17,079 nucleotides of DNA from Anaeroplasma sp902783745 (lineage in GTDB: Bacteria > Bacillota_I > Bacilli_A > Acholeplasmatales > Anaeroplasmataceae), in assembly GCA_946617655.1 (NCBI GenBank), contig CAMOKL010000027.1, positions 1 through 17,079 on the forward strand, given 5' to 3'. The notes beneath the pieces are model-generated. The model had not been told where the DNA came from and searched no databases. It worked only from the letters and a program-made list of their open reading frames with translations. Below, one piece after another: positions 7,174 to 15,102 of this stretch; position 1 is the first letter of the stretch; the number at the start of each line of letters is the position of its first letter. The translations under genes were made by a program, and so were the position numbers.

Positions 7174-8673
7174 ATGCCTGATATTTTATTTAGTTTTAGG
7201 GATAAGTTAAAAATGTTATCAAAAAATAAGCATTTTGATGATATTTTAATTTTATTAATAGCTTTTATAACATTTATTGGATGGACCTTAGGTACTCTTA
7301 CTAATATTCCTTTAATGCTTGGATTAGATTTATTAATTATAATTGCGGTAGTATTAATATTAGTATTTAATGATTTAAAATATTTAATACCTGTTATTAT
7401 TTATTTAATCTATAATATGGCAAATGAAGTAGATAGTGGTGCATCTATACCTATCGATTTAATTATAGGTGTTATTATATTTGGTGCTGCAATAATATAT
7501 CATACTATTAAAAATAAAATAGATTTTTCTAAAATGAAATCATTATTAGGATTTATAGGACTTGCCATCGCAGAAATAATTCCTATAATATGGGCATTTA
7601 ATATTACTTATTTTAATAATGATTTAGGTGTAGAAAAACATATGGATTTAGCATGGTATATATTATATTTTGCTGATTTAGGATATTTATTAATTTATTG
7701 TATTTTTGCGAATGGTATTAAATCATCATCTAAACAAATGTTTATAAAAACAATGTCATACCTTAGTATTCTTATTACATTAGAATGCTTAGTATGTGTA
7801 TTGTTACAATTTAAGAATGGTGAAATTGATAATGTATTTGATGCATATTACTGGTTAGGATGGGGATTATGTAATGAGGCTGGTATAATGCTATGCTTTA
7901 GCTTACCATTCACATTCTATATTCTTGCTAAAAAGAAGAATGTATTAGATATGCTTATATATGTTGGAATAATATTGATTACAGGTGTTGGTGTTTTAAT
8001 TACAACATCACGTGGTGCATATTTAATATTTGCGTTAGAATTTGTTTCATTAGTTTTATTAACATTCTTTAAGGCTGAAAATAAAAAAGCCTTTAGAATT
8101 ATGGTATATGTAATGATTGGTTTAGTTGTATTATTTGTTCTTGTATTCCATAATAAAGTATTCTCTTTAGTAGAAAGCTTATTTAATAAAGTATTTGGTA
8201 CTGGTATTAATGAGGGAGAAGCTATTGATGTTTCTAAGATTTCAAATAGAAGATTTGAATTATGGAGTATGGCAGGAGAATATACAAGAGAATCTTGGTA
8301 TAAGTTATTATTCGGACCTGGATTTGCGTGTGATATTGAACCACAAGAATCAGGTATTATTGATAACTGGGTATATGGACCTCAGGTATTCCATTCATTA
8401 ATATTTGAAACAATGGCTATAGGTGGTGTTTTTGGACTTTTAGCATTAACAATACATATGGCAGATAAGTATTTAAGAATTACTTTATTTGATAAGCATA
8501 CATTATGGTATTTCTTAATTGCATATATTTCACTTGATTTATATGGTTTAATCGATAATACATACCATATGTATTATTTTATGATACCTTTAGCAATAGG
8601 TATGGCATCCCTTGATAATGATGCAAATTATTTAATGATTCCATATGGAAGAAAAGAAATGGAAAGATGGTAA
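7174..8673 (+). CDS. wzy: O-antigen polymerase/ligase-family membrane protein (Wzy-like)
   Basis: A 499-residue integral membrane protein with roughly ten or more hydrophobic segments and a cytoplasmic-looking C-terminus. TTSRGAYLIF (residues about 277-286) is the core motif of the O-antigen ligase/polymerase superfamily. It is followed by a large polar loop (about 330-410) containing NRRFELWSMAGEY and LLFGPGF, which is the catalytic extracytoplasmic loop in relatives. With a flippase encoded on the other strand and glycosyltransferases downstream, the simplest role is block polymerisation of lipid-linked repeat units (Wzy). A ligase that transfers glycan to a protein or cell-wall acceptor cannot be excluded, because the two share this domain. 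The unit is monogenic: its own promoter and a strong terminator flank it. Confidence 0.85.
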   Translation: MPDILFSFRDKLKMLSKNKHFDDILILLIAFITFIGWTLGTLTNIPLMLGLDLLIIIAVVLILVFNDLKYLIPVIIYLIYNMANEVDSGASIPIDLIIGVIIFGAAIIYHTIKNKIDFSKMKSLLGFIGLAIAEIIPIIWAFNITYFNNDLGVEKHMDLAWYILYFADLGYLLIYCIFANGIKSSSKQMFIKTMSYLSILITLECLVCVLLQFKNGEIDNVFDAYYWLGWGLCNEAGIMLCFSLPFTFYILAKKKNVLDMLIYVGIILITGVGVLITTSRGAYLIFALEFVSLVLLTFFKAENKKAFRIMVYVMIGLVVLFVLVFHNKVFSLVESLFNKVFGTGINEGEAIDVSKISNRRFELWSMAGEYTRESWYKLLFGPGFACDIEPQESGIIDNWVYGPQVFHSLIFETMAIGGVFGLLALTIHMADKYLRITLFDKHTLWYFLIAYISLDLYGLIDNTYHMYYFMIPLAIGMASLDNDANYLMIPYGRKEMERW

Positions 8674-8675
8674 TG

Positions 8676-8706
8676 GCTATAGATATAATCTATAGCTTTT
8701 CTTTTT
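8676..8706 (+). terminator. Intrinsic terminator after the polymerase gene
   Basis: GCTATAGAT (8676-8684) and ATCTATAGC (8688-8696) form a perfect 9-bp stem with a 3-base loop, followed by TTTTCTTTTT. It starts three bases after the stop codon. Confidence 0.85.
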
Positions 8707-8711
8707 GTGTT

Positions 8712-8739
8712 TTGATAATGATTTTATATATGGTATAAT
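8712..8739 (+). promoter_or_regulatory. Promoter of the three-glycosyltransferase operon
   Basis: TTGATA (8712-8717), a 16-base spacer and TGGTATAAT (8731-8739, a perfect extended -10). This is one of the two best promoter matches in the window. It starts six bases beyond the preceding terminator. Transcription would begin near 8746. Confidence 0.75.
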
Positions 8740-8770
8740 AGATATGTATTATTTAAAGGATGGGATTAGT

Positions 8771-9904
8771 ATGAAAAAAATCTTACATATACCTAACTAT
8801 TACCACCCACATATCGGTGGAATCGAACAAACCGCAAGAGATATAGTAAATTCACTTGATAAGGATTTTACTGAAGAGGTTATTTGCTTCCGTGGTGAGA
8901 AGGGTGATTCTATAGAAGAAATTGATGGAATAAAGGTTATTAAATGTGGTGAATTTAAGAAAATTGCATCACAATCTTTAAGTCTATCTTATAAGAAATT
9001 ATTAAAGCGTGAAATGAAAGAATATAATCCAGATATTATTGTATTCCATTATCCTAACCCATTTTTAGCTCATTATTTAGTTAAATATTTAAAGAAGAAC
9101 CCTAATATTATTTTTATATTATGGTGGCATATGGATATTACAAAGCAAAAGAAGCTTGCAAAGCTTTTTGAGCGTCAAAGCCAATATTTATTAAAGCGTG
9201 CAACAAAGATTGTATCAACATCACCAAAATATATAGAAGGTAGTAAATATTTATCAAAATATAAGGAAAAGGTTACACCTATTCCATCATGTATTCCTGA
9301 CTATAGAGCTGATTATAGTGGAAAAATACTTGATAGAGCAAATGAAATAAGAAAAGAAAATGAAGGAAAAAAGATAGTATTCTCTTTTGGACGTCATGTT
9401 GAATATAAGGGATTAAAATACTTAGTTGAAGCAAGTAAATATTTATCTGATGATTATAAAATATTTATTGGTGGAAAAGGTCCTTTAACAGAAGAATTAA
9501 AGGATCTTGCAAAAGATGATTCTAAGATTACATTCTTAGGATTTTTGGATAATAATGAATTAAAGTCATATATTAAAGCATCAGATATTTTTGCGTTCCC
9601 ATCAATTACTAAAAACGAAGGCTTTGGCCTTGCGTTAGTTGAAGCTGAGGCAGCATCTAAGCCTGCAGTAACATTTACTGTAGAAGGCTCTGGTATTAAT
9701 TATGTTGCACTTGATGGTGTTACTGCAATAGAATCACCAAATTCTGATTCTAAGGCATTATCAGATGCAATCTTAAAGCTTGGAAATGATCCTAAGCTAA
9801 GAGAAGAGATGGGAAATAATGGATATAATAGATATAAAGAATTATTCTCATTTGATAAATTTAAGGATTTAGTTAATCAATTATTTTTGGAGTATAAGGA
9901 ATGA
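8771..9904 (+). CDS. Family 4 glycosyltransferase (GT-B fold), first of three
   Basis: 377 residues. The N-terminal Rossmann half begins MKKILHIPNYYHPHIGGIEQ with the glycine-rich acceptor-side loop. The C-terminal half has the donor-site motifs FSFGRHVEYKGLKYLVEA and EGFGLALVE, the E-x7-E pair E283/E291 that is diagnostic of GT4. Relatives are often annotated as mannosyl- or rhamnosyltransferases, but the sugar is not determined. The open frame extends 22 codons further left (to 8705). The ATG at 8771 is preferred because it has AAGGATGGG upstream and begins at the conserved family start, and because the extension would include the promoter -10. It overlaps the next gene by four bases (ATGA), implying translational coupling. 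Its stop is TGA, the only clear TGA stop among the complete genes here. Confidence 0.93.
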   Translation: MKKILHIPNYYHPHIGGIEQTARDIVNSLDKDFTEEVICFRGEKGDSIEEIDGIKVIKCGEFKKIASQSLSLSYKKLLKREMKEYNPDIIVFHYPNPFLAHYLVKYLKKNPNIIFILWWHMDITKQKKLAKLFERQSQYLLKRATKIVSTSPKYIEGSKYLSKYKEKVTPIPSCIPDYRADYSGKILDRANEIRKENEGKKIVFSFGRHVEYKGLKYLVEASKYLSDDYKIFIGGKGPLTEELKDLAKDDSKITFLGFLDNNELKSYIKASDIFAFPSITKNEGFGLALVEAEAASKPAVTFTVEGSGINYVALDGVTAIESPNSDSKALSDAILKLGNDPKLREEMGNNGYNRYKELFSFDKFKDLVNQLFLEYKE

Positions 9905-10926
9905 AAATAGCTATTGATGCAAGATATGGATTATCTGGTATTGGAAGATTTTTATTTGGTATTTTAGATAATCTTGATTATGATAAAAATGAATATTATC
10001 TTTTTGGAAAAGAAGAATTATTAAAAAAATATTCTAAAGCTAAAATCATAAATACAGATTTAAGTCCATTCTCAAAGAAAGGTCTTTTTGATAAAGCATT
10101 TAAGATAACTAAGGAATGTGATTATTTTTATTCACCTAATTTCATTATTCCATATACTGTTAAATGCAAGGTTTATACTACATTACATGATATTATATTC
10201 TTAGATATGCCTGAGGTTAATTCAGGATTTGTTGATAAGTCTATAAAGAAGTTCTTATTAAAAAGATGTATGAAAAAAAGTATAAATATCTATACTGTAT
10301 CTAATTTCTCAAAAGAAAGAATTGGCTTCCATTTCCCTAAATATAAGGATAAGGTTATAGCAATCTACCCAGGAGTTTCTAGTTCTTTTTATAATGAAGA
10401 TATTATAGAAAATAAAGATAATTATATTATTTTTGTTGGTAATGTAAAAAAGAATAAAGGCTTAAGAACCTTAATTGAAGCATTTAATATGATTACAAAA
10501 GAAGGTATTGATTTAAAGCTTTATATTGTTGGTGATAGTAAATCATTTAAAAACAAGGATCCATATATTGATGAATATATATCAAATCCTAATATTGTAT
10601 TTACAGGATATATAGGAGATATTGAATTAAAGAATTTAATTAAGAAAGCAAAATTCTTAATTCAACCATCATTATATGAAGGATTTGGCTTACCACCACT
10701 TGAATCTATTTATTTAGGTACAAAGCCAATTATATCTGATATAGATGTTTTTAAAGAGGTATATCAAAATCTTCCTGTTGAATTCTTTACTGTATCTGAT
10801 AGTAAATCATTACATGATAAAATATTACAAGCATCACCTAATTTAGGCGCTATTAATAAAGAAGAATTAAATAATAAATTTAGTCATAAGAAATATGCAT
10901 TAAAAATAGAAGAAAAATTTCTATAA
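9901..10926 (+). CDS. Family 4 glycosyltransferase (GT-B fold), second of three
   Basis: 341 residues. It starts MKIAIDARYGLSGIGRFLFG, typical of GT4 enzymes that begin with an IDAR-x-x-x-x-GIGR loop. It continues with LHDIIFLDMP, the donor-domain motif FVGNVKKNKGLRTLIEAF, and YEGFGLPPLES with the E-x7-E pair E260/E268. It probably adds another residue of the repeat unit on the cytoplasmic side. It shares four bases with the preceding gene, and the next gene follows after 15 bases with an AGAAGG ribosome site, so the three are one operon. Confidence 0.93.
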   Translation: MKIAIDARYGLSGIGRFLFGILDNLDYDKNEYYLFGKEELLKKYSKAKIINTDLSPFSKKGLFDKAFKITKECDYFYSPNFIIPYTVKCKVYTTLHDIIFLDMPEVNSGFVDKSIKKFLLKRCMKKSINIYTVSNFSKERIGFHFPKYKDKVIAIYPGVSSSFYNEDIIENKDNYIIFVGNVKKNKGLRTLIEAFNMITKEGIDLKLYIVGDSKSFKNKDPYIDEYISNPNIVFTGYIGDIELKNLIKKAKFLIQPSLYEGFGLPPLESIYLGTKPIISDIDVFKEVYQNLPVEFFTVSDSKSLHDKILQASPNLGAINKEELNNKFSHKKYALKIEEKFL

Positions 10927-10941
10927 AAAGAAGGTTTTAAA

Positions 10942-12075
10942 ATGAAAATTTTATATGATTTATCTTATGTTCAAGAGGATATATATTCATCAGTTTATTA
11001 TCATGCTAAATCTACATTTGAATATTTAATGAATAATATAGATGATAGTATTGAAGTAGCTTTACTTATTTTAAGAAACGTTAAGGTTGAAGATAGTATC
11101 TTAAAGCTTGCTAAAAAAATTGAATATGTAGATTCAAGAGTAGATACTAAAAAATATTTTAAAGAGGTTGAAGAGGTAGGATTAAAGTATGATAGAGTAT
11201 ATTTCCCATATCAACCTATAGGACATATTTATAAATTTGGAGATAAAACAGATTTTTATTTTACTATGTATTCCTTAAAGGAATTAGTATTTTCTAAGAA
11301 GGGAAAATATAATAAATATGATTTGTTATATCAAGAAGGTTTTTTAAGTCATTTAAAATATTTTTATAGAGCTTTTAAGAGATTTAGTGGTATTTGGTAT
11401 AAAGAAACATTTAATAGAATGAAGAATAACTTAGAAAATGCTAAAAAGGTTATATGTGTTTCTAATTCTACAAAAGAAGATGTTATTAAAACATTTAAGA
11501 TTAATGAGGATAAATTAGAAGTATTTTATTCACCATTAAAGAGGGTTACTGATTTTTCATCAACAGATTTAACTTATTCTAATTATTTCTTATTTGTGTC
11601 ATCATCAAAATATACTAAGAATACTTATTCAGGATTAAAGGCTTTAGATTTAATTTATGATAATAATGTTGATTATCCTATGACAGTGTCTGTTGGACAT
11701 CTACCATCTAAGGTATATAAGAAGCTACGTCATAAGGATAAGATTATATCATTAGATTATGTTACACATTATGATTTAGAGTATTTATATCAAAATGCGT
11801 TAGCATTAATTTATCCATCATTTTATGAGGGATTTGGAGATGCTTTACTTGAGGCAATGAAATATAAGACAAGAGTTATTGCATCTAACCTAAAGTGTTT
11901 AAATGAATTATATCCTCATGCGTTATTCTTTGATCCATTTAATATTAAAGATATAAAAGAGAAGATATTAAATTATGAATCTATTGATAAAGAAATGATG
12001 TATTTAGATTATCAAAATGTTTTAGCTAAATCAGATAGTGATAGGTTAAAAGAAGTAGAATTTATAACAAAATAA
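10942..12075 (+). CDS. Family 4 glycosyltransferase (GT-B fold), third of three
   Basis: 377 residues. The N-terminal half is more divergent than in its two neighbours (MKILYDLSYVQEDIYSSVYY, without the usual GG or GIGR loop). The C-terminal donor domain is clear: FLFVSSSKYTKNTYSGLKA, then YEGFGDALLEAM with E296 and E304. It closes the operon and is followed by a terminator. Whether it uses GDP-heptose from the adjacent pathway is only an inference from proximity. GT4 is a common family for GDP-mannose-type donors. Confidence 0.9.
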   Translation: MKILYDLSYVQEDIYSSVYYHAKSTFEYLMNNIDDSIEVALLILRNVKVEDSILKLAKKIEYVDSRVDTKKYFKEVEEVGLKYDRVYFPYQPIGHIYKFGDKTDFYFTMYSLKELVFSKKGKYNKYDLLYQEGFLSHLKYFYRAFKRFSGIWYKETFNRMKNNLENAKKVICVSNSTKEDVIKTFKINEDKLEVFYSPLKRVTDFSSTDLTYSNYFLFVSSSKYTKNTYSGLKALDLIYDNNVDYPMTVSVGHLPSKVYKKLRHKDKIISLDYVTHYDLEYLYQNALALIYPSFYEGFGDALLEAMKYKTRVIASNLKCLNELYPHALFFDPFNIKDIKEKILNYESIDKEMMYLDYQNVLAKSDSDRLKEVEFITK

Positions 12076-12109
12076 TATAAAAAATAAATTTTTTAAAGTT
12101 TTTGTAAAG

Positions 12110-12134
12110 TGGGCTTAACTAAGCCCATCTTTTT
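12110..12134 (+). terminator. Intrinsic terminator after the glycosyltransferase operon
   Basis: TGGGCTTA (12110-12117) pairs with TAAGCCCA (12120-12127), followed by TCTTTTT. The GC-rich core stands out against the AT-rich surroundings. Confidence 0.85.
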
Positions 12135-12138
12135 ATAA

Positions 12139-12166
12139 TTGAATTAAAAAAAATAATGGTTATAAT
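12139..12166 (+). promoter_or_regulatory. Predicted promoter of the heptose operon
   Basis: TTGAAT (12139-12144), a 16-base spacer and a perfect TATAAT (12161-12166). It lies only a few bases past the terminator. The start would be near 12173. Confidence 0.65.
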
Positions 12167-12205
12167 GTAATTATAAAGTTTACTTTTTAATAGGAGTTGG
12201 TTAAT

Positions 12206-13240
12206 GTGATTATAAGAAGTAAAACACCCCTAAGATTAGGTTTAGCAGGAGGAGGCACTGATGTAATGCCTTTCCTTAAGGAATATGGAGGATGCGTACT
12301 TAATGTAACAATTAATATGTACTCTTATTGTACTATTAAGCCTACAGAAGATGGTAAGATTACTTTTATTGCGCCAGACATGAATCAAACTTTATCATTT
12401 GATGCGCAACCTAACTTACCAGTAGATAAGGATAAACTACCACTACATTGTGGTATTTATAATAGAATTGTTAAGGATTTTAATGGAGGAATGCCTTTAT
12501 CATTTACTATGGTTACATATAGTGAGGCACCGTCTGGTTCTGGACTTGGTACATCATCTACTATGGTTGTAACAATTTTAAAAGCATTCCAAGAGTGGTT
12601 ATCATTACCACTTGGTCAATATGATATTGCAAATCTTGCATATCAAATTGAACGTCATGATTTAAAATTCAAGGGTGGTATGCAAGATCAGTATGCAGCA
12701 ACATTTGGTGGCCTAAATTATATTGAATTTTTTGATGAGGATCATGTTGTTGTAAACCCATTAAGATTAAAGAGCTGGTTAAAGAACGAAATTGAATCAT
12801 CATTAATTATGTTTTATACAGGATTAAGTCATGATTCATCTAAGATTATTGAAGAACAATCTAAGGCATTAGATAATAAGAAGAGCTTAGATGCGATGTT
12901 TGAAATTAAGAATCAAACAAGAAAAATGAAAGAAGCTGTATTAAAGGCCGATATGGGTATGATGGCTGAATGCTTAATTGCAAACTGGGAGGCTAAAAAG
13001 AAAACCTCTGCAGTAATATCAAACCCAAAAATTGAAGAGGTTTATAATTACGCAATTGAAAATGGCGCAAAGGCATGTAAGATAAGTGGTGCTGGTGGCG
13101 GTGGATTCATGATGATTTTATGTGATCCATGTAAGAGATTTAATTTAATTCAAGCATTAAATAAGCTTGGATTCGGCTTAGTTAAGACAGTTGACTTTGT
13201 TGATTCTGGTTCTAAGTCTTGGAGGCAGTATGAGGACTAA
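12206..13240 (+). CDS. hddA: D-glycero-alpha-D-manno-heptose 7-phosphate kinase (GHMP family)
   Basis: 344 residues. HddA phosphorylates D-glycero-D-manno-heptose 7-phosphate at C1 to give the alpha-1,7-bisphosphate, step 2 of GDP-heptose synthesis. The protein opens IIRSKTPLRLGLAGGGTDV, very close to the HddA consensus. The GHMP ATP-binding loop is PSGSGLGTSS (109-118), the catalytic aspartate region is GGMQDQYAATFGG (D161), and the C-terminal motif is KISGAGGGGFMM. The start chosen is GTG at 12206, nine bases after AGGAG and matching the usual MIIRSK start. The open frame continues three codons upstream to a TTG that lies against the ribosome site. It overlaps gmhA by 11 bases. A fucose kinase-like GHMP enzyme is the main alternative, but the neighbours decide for heptose. 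Confidence 0.93.
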   Translation: MIIRSKTPLRLGLAGGGTDVMPFLKEYGGCVLNVTINMYSYCTIKPTEDGKITFIAPDMNQTLSFDAQPNLPVDKDKLPLHCGIYNRIVKDFNGGMPLSFTMVTYSEAPSGSGLGTSSTMVVTILKAFQEWLSLPLGQYDIANLAYQIERHDLKFKGGMQDQYAATFGGLNYIEFFDEDHVVVNPLRLKSWLKNEIESSLIMFYTGLSHDSSKIIEEQSKALDNKKSLDAMFEIKNQTRKMKEAVLKADMGMMAECLIANWEAKKKTSAVISNPKIEEVYNYAIENGAKACKISGAGGGGFMMILCDPCKRFNLIQALNKLGFGLVKTVDFVDSGSKSWRQYED

Positions 13241-13859
13241 TGCAAATTTAAAAATTGAAGAATTAATAAAAAGATATCCTGAATTAAATCCTTGCTATAA
13301 CGATATTGTATTAGCAACTGAATTATTAATTAAAATGTATAAAAATGGTGGTAAGCTTTTAGTTTGTGGAAATGGTGGTTCTGCATCAGATTCATTACAT
13401 ATTGTTGGTGAGCTTATGAAATCATTTAAGCTTAAAAGACCAATAAGTAATGAATTAAGAGAAAAAATTGCAGATGATACTATTTCTGATGCATTAGAAA
13501 TGGGACTTCCTGCAATATCATTAGTAAGTGAAGTTGCATTAACAACTGCATATTCTAATGATCAAGTACCATCAAATGTATTTGCACAAGGTGTATTAGG
13601 ATATGGTAAAAAAGGAGATTGTCTTTTAGCAATATCTACATCAGGTAATTCATTAAACTGTGTTTCTGCAGTAAAGGTTGCAAATGCATTAGGATTAAAA
13701 ACTATTTCACTTACTGGTAAAAAGGATTCTAAATTATCTATGATTTCTGATATTACAATTAAAGCATCAGCAACAGAAACATTTAAAATACAAGAATTAC
13801 ATTTACCAATTTATCATGCTATATGTTTAGCATTAGAAGAAGAATTCTTTGGAGAATAA
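13230..13859 (+). CDS. gmhA: Phosphoheptose isomerase (sedoheptulose 7-phosphate isomerase)
   Basis: 209 residues, one SIS domain. GmhA converts sedoheptulose 7-phosphate to D-glycero-D-manno-heptose 7-phosphate, the first committed step. It has the phosphate-binding CGNGGSASDS (residues 46-55), the following helix HIVGELMKSF with the conserved glutamate, LAISTSGNS, and the C-terminal catalytic histidine in LPIYHAICLALEEEF. The ATG at 13230 is four bases after GGAGG inside the end of hddA; the open frame extends 13 codons upstream to another ATG, but without a ribosome site. It is slightly longer than the E. coli enzyme (192). It is tightly packed in the operon: an 11-base overlap upstream and a one-base gap downstream. 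Confidence 0.95.
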   Translation: MRTNANLKIEELIKRYPELNPCYNDIVLATELLIKMYKNGGKLLVCGNGGSASDSLHIVGELMKSFKLKRPISNELREKIADDTISDALEMGLPAISLVSEVALTTAYSNDQVPSNVFAQGVLGYGKKGDCLLAISTSGNSLNCVSAVKVANALGLKTISLTGKKDSKLSMISDITIKASATETFKIQELHLPIYHAICLALEEEFFGE

Positions 13860-13860
13860 T

Positions 13861-15018
13861 ATGGAAGCTATTATACTTGCAGGAGGCTTAGGTACAAGAC
13901 TAAGAAGTGTTGTATCTGATGTACCAAAGCCTATGGCTCCTGTAAATGGTGAGCCATTCTTAAATTACATATTAGATGAGCTTAATTATTATAACTTTAA
14001 CCATGTTATATTATGCGTTGGCTATAAAAAAGAAGTTATTATGGATTATTATAAGGATTCTTATAAGAATATAAAGATTTCTTATTCAATTGAAGAAGAA
14101 TCCTTAGGTACAGGTGGCGCAATTAAAAAGGCTATGAGTCTTGCTTTAGATGATATGGTATTTGTATTAAATGGAGATACTATATTTAAAGTTGATTTTA
14201 ATAGGATTAAAGAAAGCAATAAAATATCTATTGCTTGTAAATATATGGAAGATTTTGATAGATATGGTGAAGTTAAAATCAAAGATTCTATTATTCAATC
14301 TTTTGAAGAAAAATGTCATGTAGATAAAGGATATATTAATGGTGGTATATATTACCTACCAAAGAATATATTTGATAAATTTGAATTACCACATAAATTT
14401 TCTTTAGAAGCTGATTTCTTTACACCATATATGAAAGAATTAGGAATTACTGCATATATGACTAATAGCTATTTTTTAGATATAGGAATACCTTCTGATT
14501 ATAGTAAAGCTCAAGATGACTTTAAAAAGAAGAAAGCCTTATTCTTAGATAGAGATGGAATAATTAATATTGATTATGGTCATGTACATACAATTGATAA
14601 ATTTAAATTTACTCCATTTATATTTGATTTAGCTAAGAAATATTATGATTTAGGATATTTAATTATAGTAATTACAAATCAAGCAGGAGTTGCGAAAGGC
14701 TTATATCCAATAGAGGATGTATATACTATTAATTCTTATATGATGCAAGAATTTAAAAAACACGGTATAGAAATAACTTCTATATATTTCTGTCCACATA
14801 AGGATAGTGATAATTGTAGATGTAGAAAGCCTATGCCAGGTATGTATTTAGATGCAATTCATGATTTTAATATTGATCCAGTAAAATCTATTGCGATAGG
14901 AGATAAAACATCTGACCTTATTGCTGCAAATAAGGCAGGAGTAGGGAAATTATATTTTGTTAAAACAGAATATGAAGAAGAAAAAGTAGATTTTAAATAC
15001 GAAAGACTAGAATTTTAA
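13861..15018 (+). CDS. hddC-gmhB: Fused heptose 1-phosphate guanylyltransferase and heptose 1,7-bisphosphate phosphatase
   Basis: 385 residues, two domains. Residues 1 to about 222 are a nucleotidyltransferase: MEAIILAGGLGTRLRSVVSD with KPM (the G-x-G-x-R...K signature), SLGTGGAIKKA and LNGDTIF. Residues about 225-385 are a HAD-IIIA phosphatase of the GmhB type: FLDRDGIIN (nucleophile D230, acid/base D232), VITNQAGVAKG, the zinc-site cysteines and histidine C311/H313/C319/C321, then CRKPMPGM and IGDKTSDLIAA. Together they would remove the C7 phosphate and then transfer GMP, completing GDP-D-glycero-alpha-D-manno-heptose. The start is the ATG at 13861, six bases after GGAG. The guanylyl (not other nucleotide) specificity is inferred from the partnership with HddA. 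An intrinsic terminator follows. Confidence 0.92.
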   Translation: MEAIILAGGLGTRLRSVVSDVPKPMAPVNGEPFLNYILDELNYYNFNHVILCVGYKKEVIMDYYKDSYKNIKISYSIEEESLGTGGAIKKAMSLALDDMVFVLNGDTIFKVDFNRIKESNKISIACKYMEDFDRYGEVKIKDSIIQSFEEKCHVDKGYINGGIYYLPKNIFDKFELPHKFSLEADFFTPYMKELGITAYMTNSYFLDIGIPSDYSKAQDDFKKKKALFLDRDGIINIDYGHVHTIDKFKFTPFIFDLAKKYYDLGYLIIVITNQAGVAKGLYPIEDVYTINSYMMQEFKKHGIEITSIYFCPHKDSDNCRCRKPMPGMYLDAIHDFNIDPVKSIAIGDKTSDLIAANKAGVGKLYFVKTEYEEEKVDFKYERLEF

Positions 15019-15019
15019 G

Positions 15020-15045
15020 CTAGGTGCATATGCATCTAGTTTTTT
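15020..15045 (+). terminator. Intrinsic terminator of the heptose operon
   Basis: CTAGGTGCAT (15020-15029) pairs with ATGCATCTAG (15030-15039) with one G-T wobble, followed by six T residues. It begins directly after the stop codon. Confidence 0.85.
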
Positions 15046-15053
15046 AATTTTTA

Positions 15054-15082
15054 TTGAATCTTTATTTTTTTAATAATATAAT
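15054..15082 (+). promoter_or_regulatory. Predicted promoter of the unknown 306-residue protein gene
   Basis: TTGAAT (15054-15059), a 17-base spacer and a perfect TATAAT (15077-15082). The -35 is the same hexamer as at the heptose operon promoter. The start would be near 15088, directly before the GAGGTGA ribosome site. Confidence 0.65.
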
Positions 15083-15102
15083 AAATTTTGAGGTGATACG
15101 TT

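Noticed and set aside
8195..8401. Short plus-strand frame inside the polymerase gene
   Set aside because: It is an alternative frame inside a conserved coding region, without a start signal of its own.
8705..8770. 22-codon upstream extension of the first GT4
   Set aside because: It would start within the terminator T-run and include the predicted promoter. The ATG at 8771 has a ribosome site and matches the family start.
9902..9904. Mycoplasma-type code (TGA as tryptophan)
   Set aside because: TGA closes the first GT4 gene in a classic four-base ATGA overlap, and all tryptophans in conserved motifs are TGG.
14082..14282. Short minus-strand frame opposite the hddC domain
   Set aside because: It is antisense to a conserved catalytic domain and has no supporting signals. 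The minus-strand frame at 16634-16864 was rejected on the same grounds.
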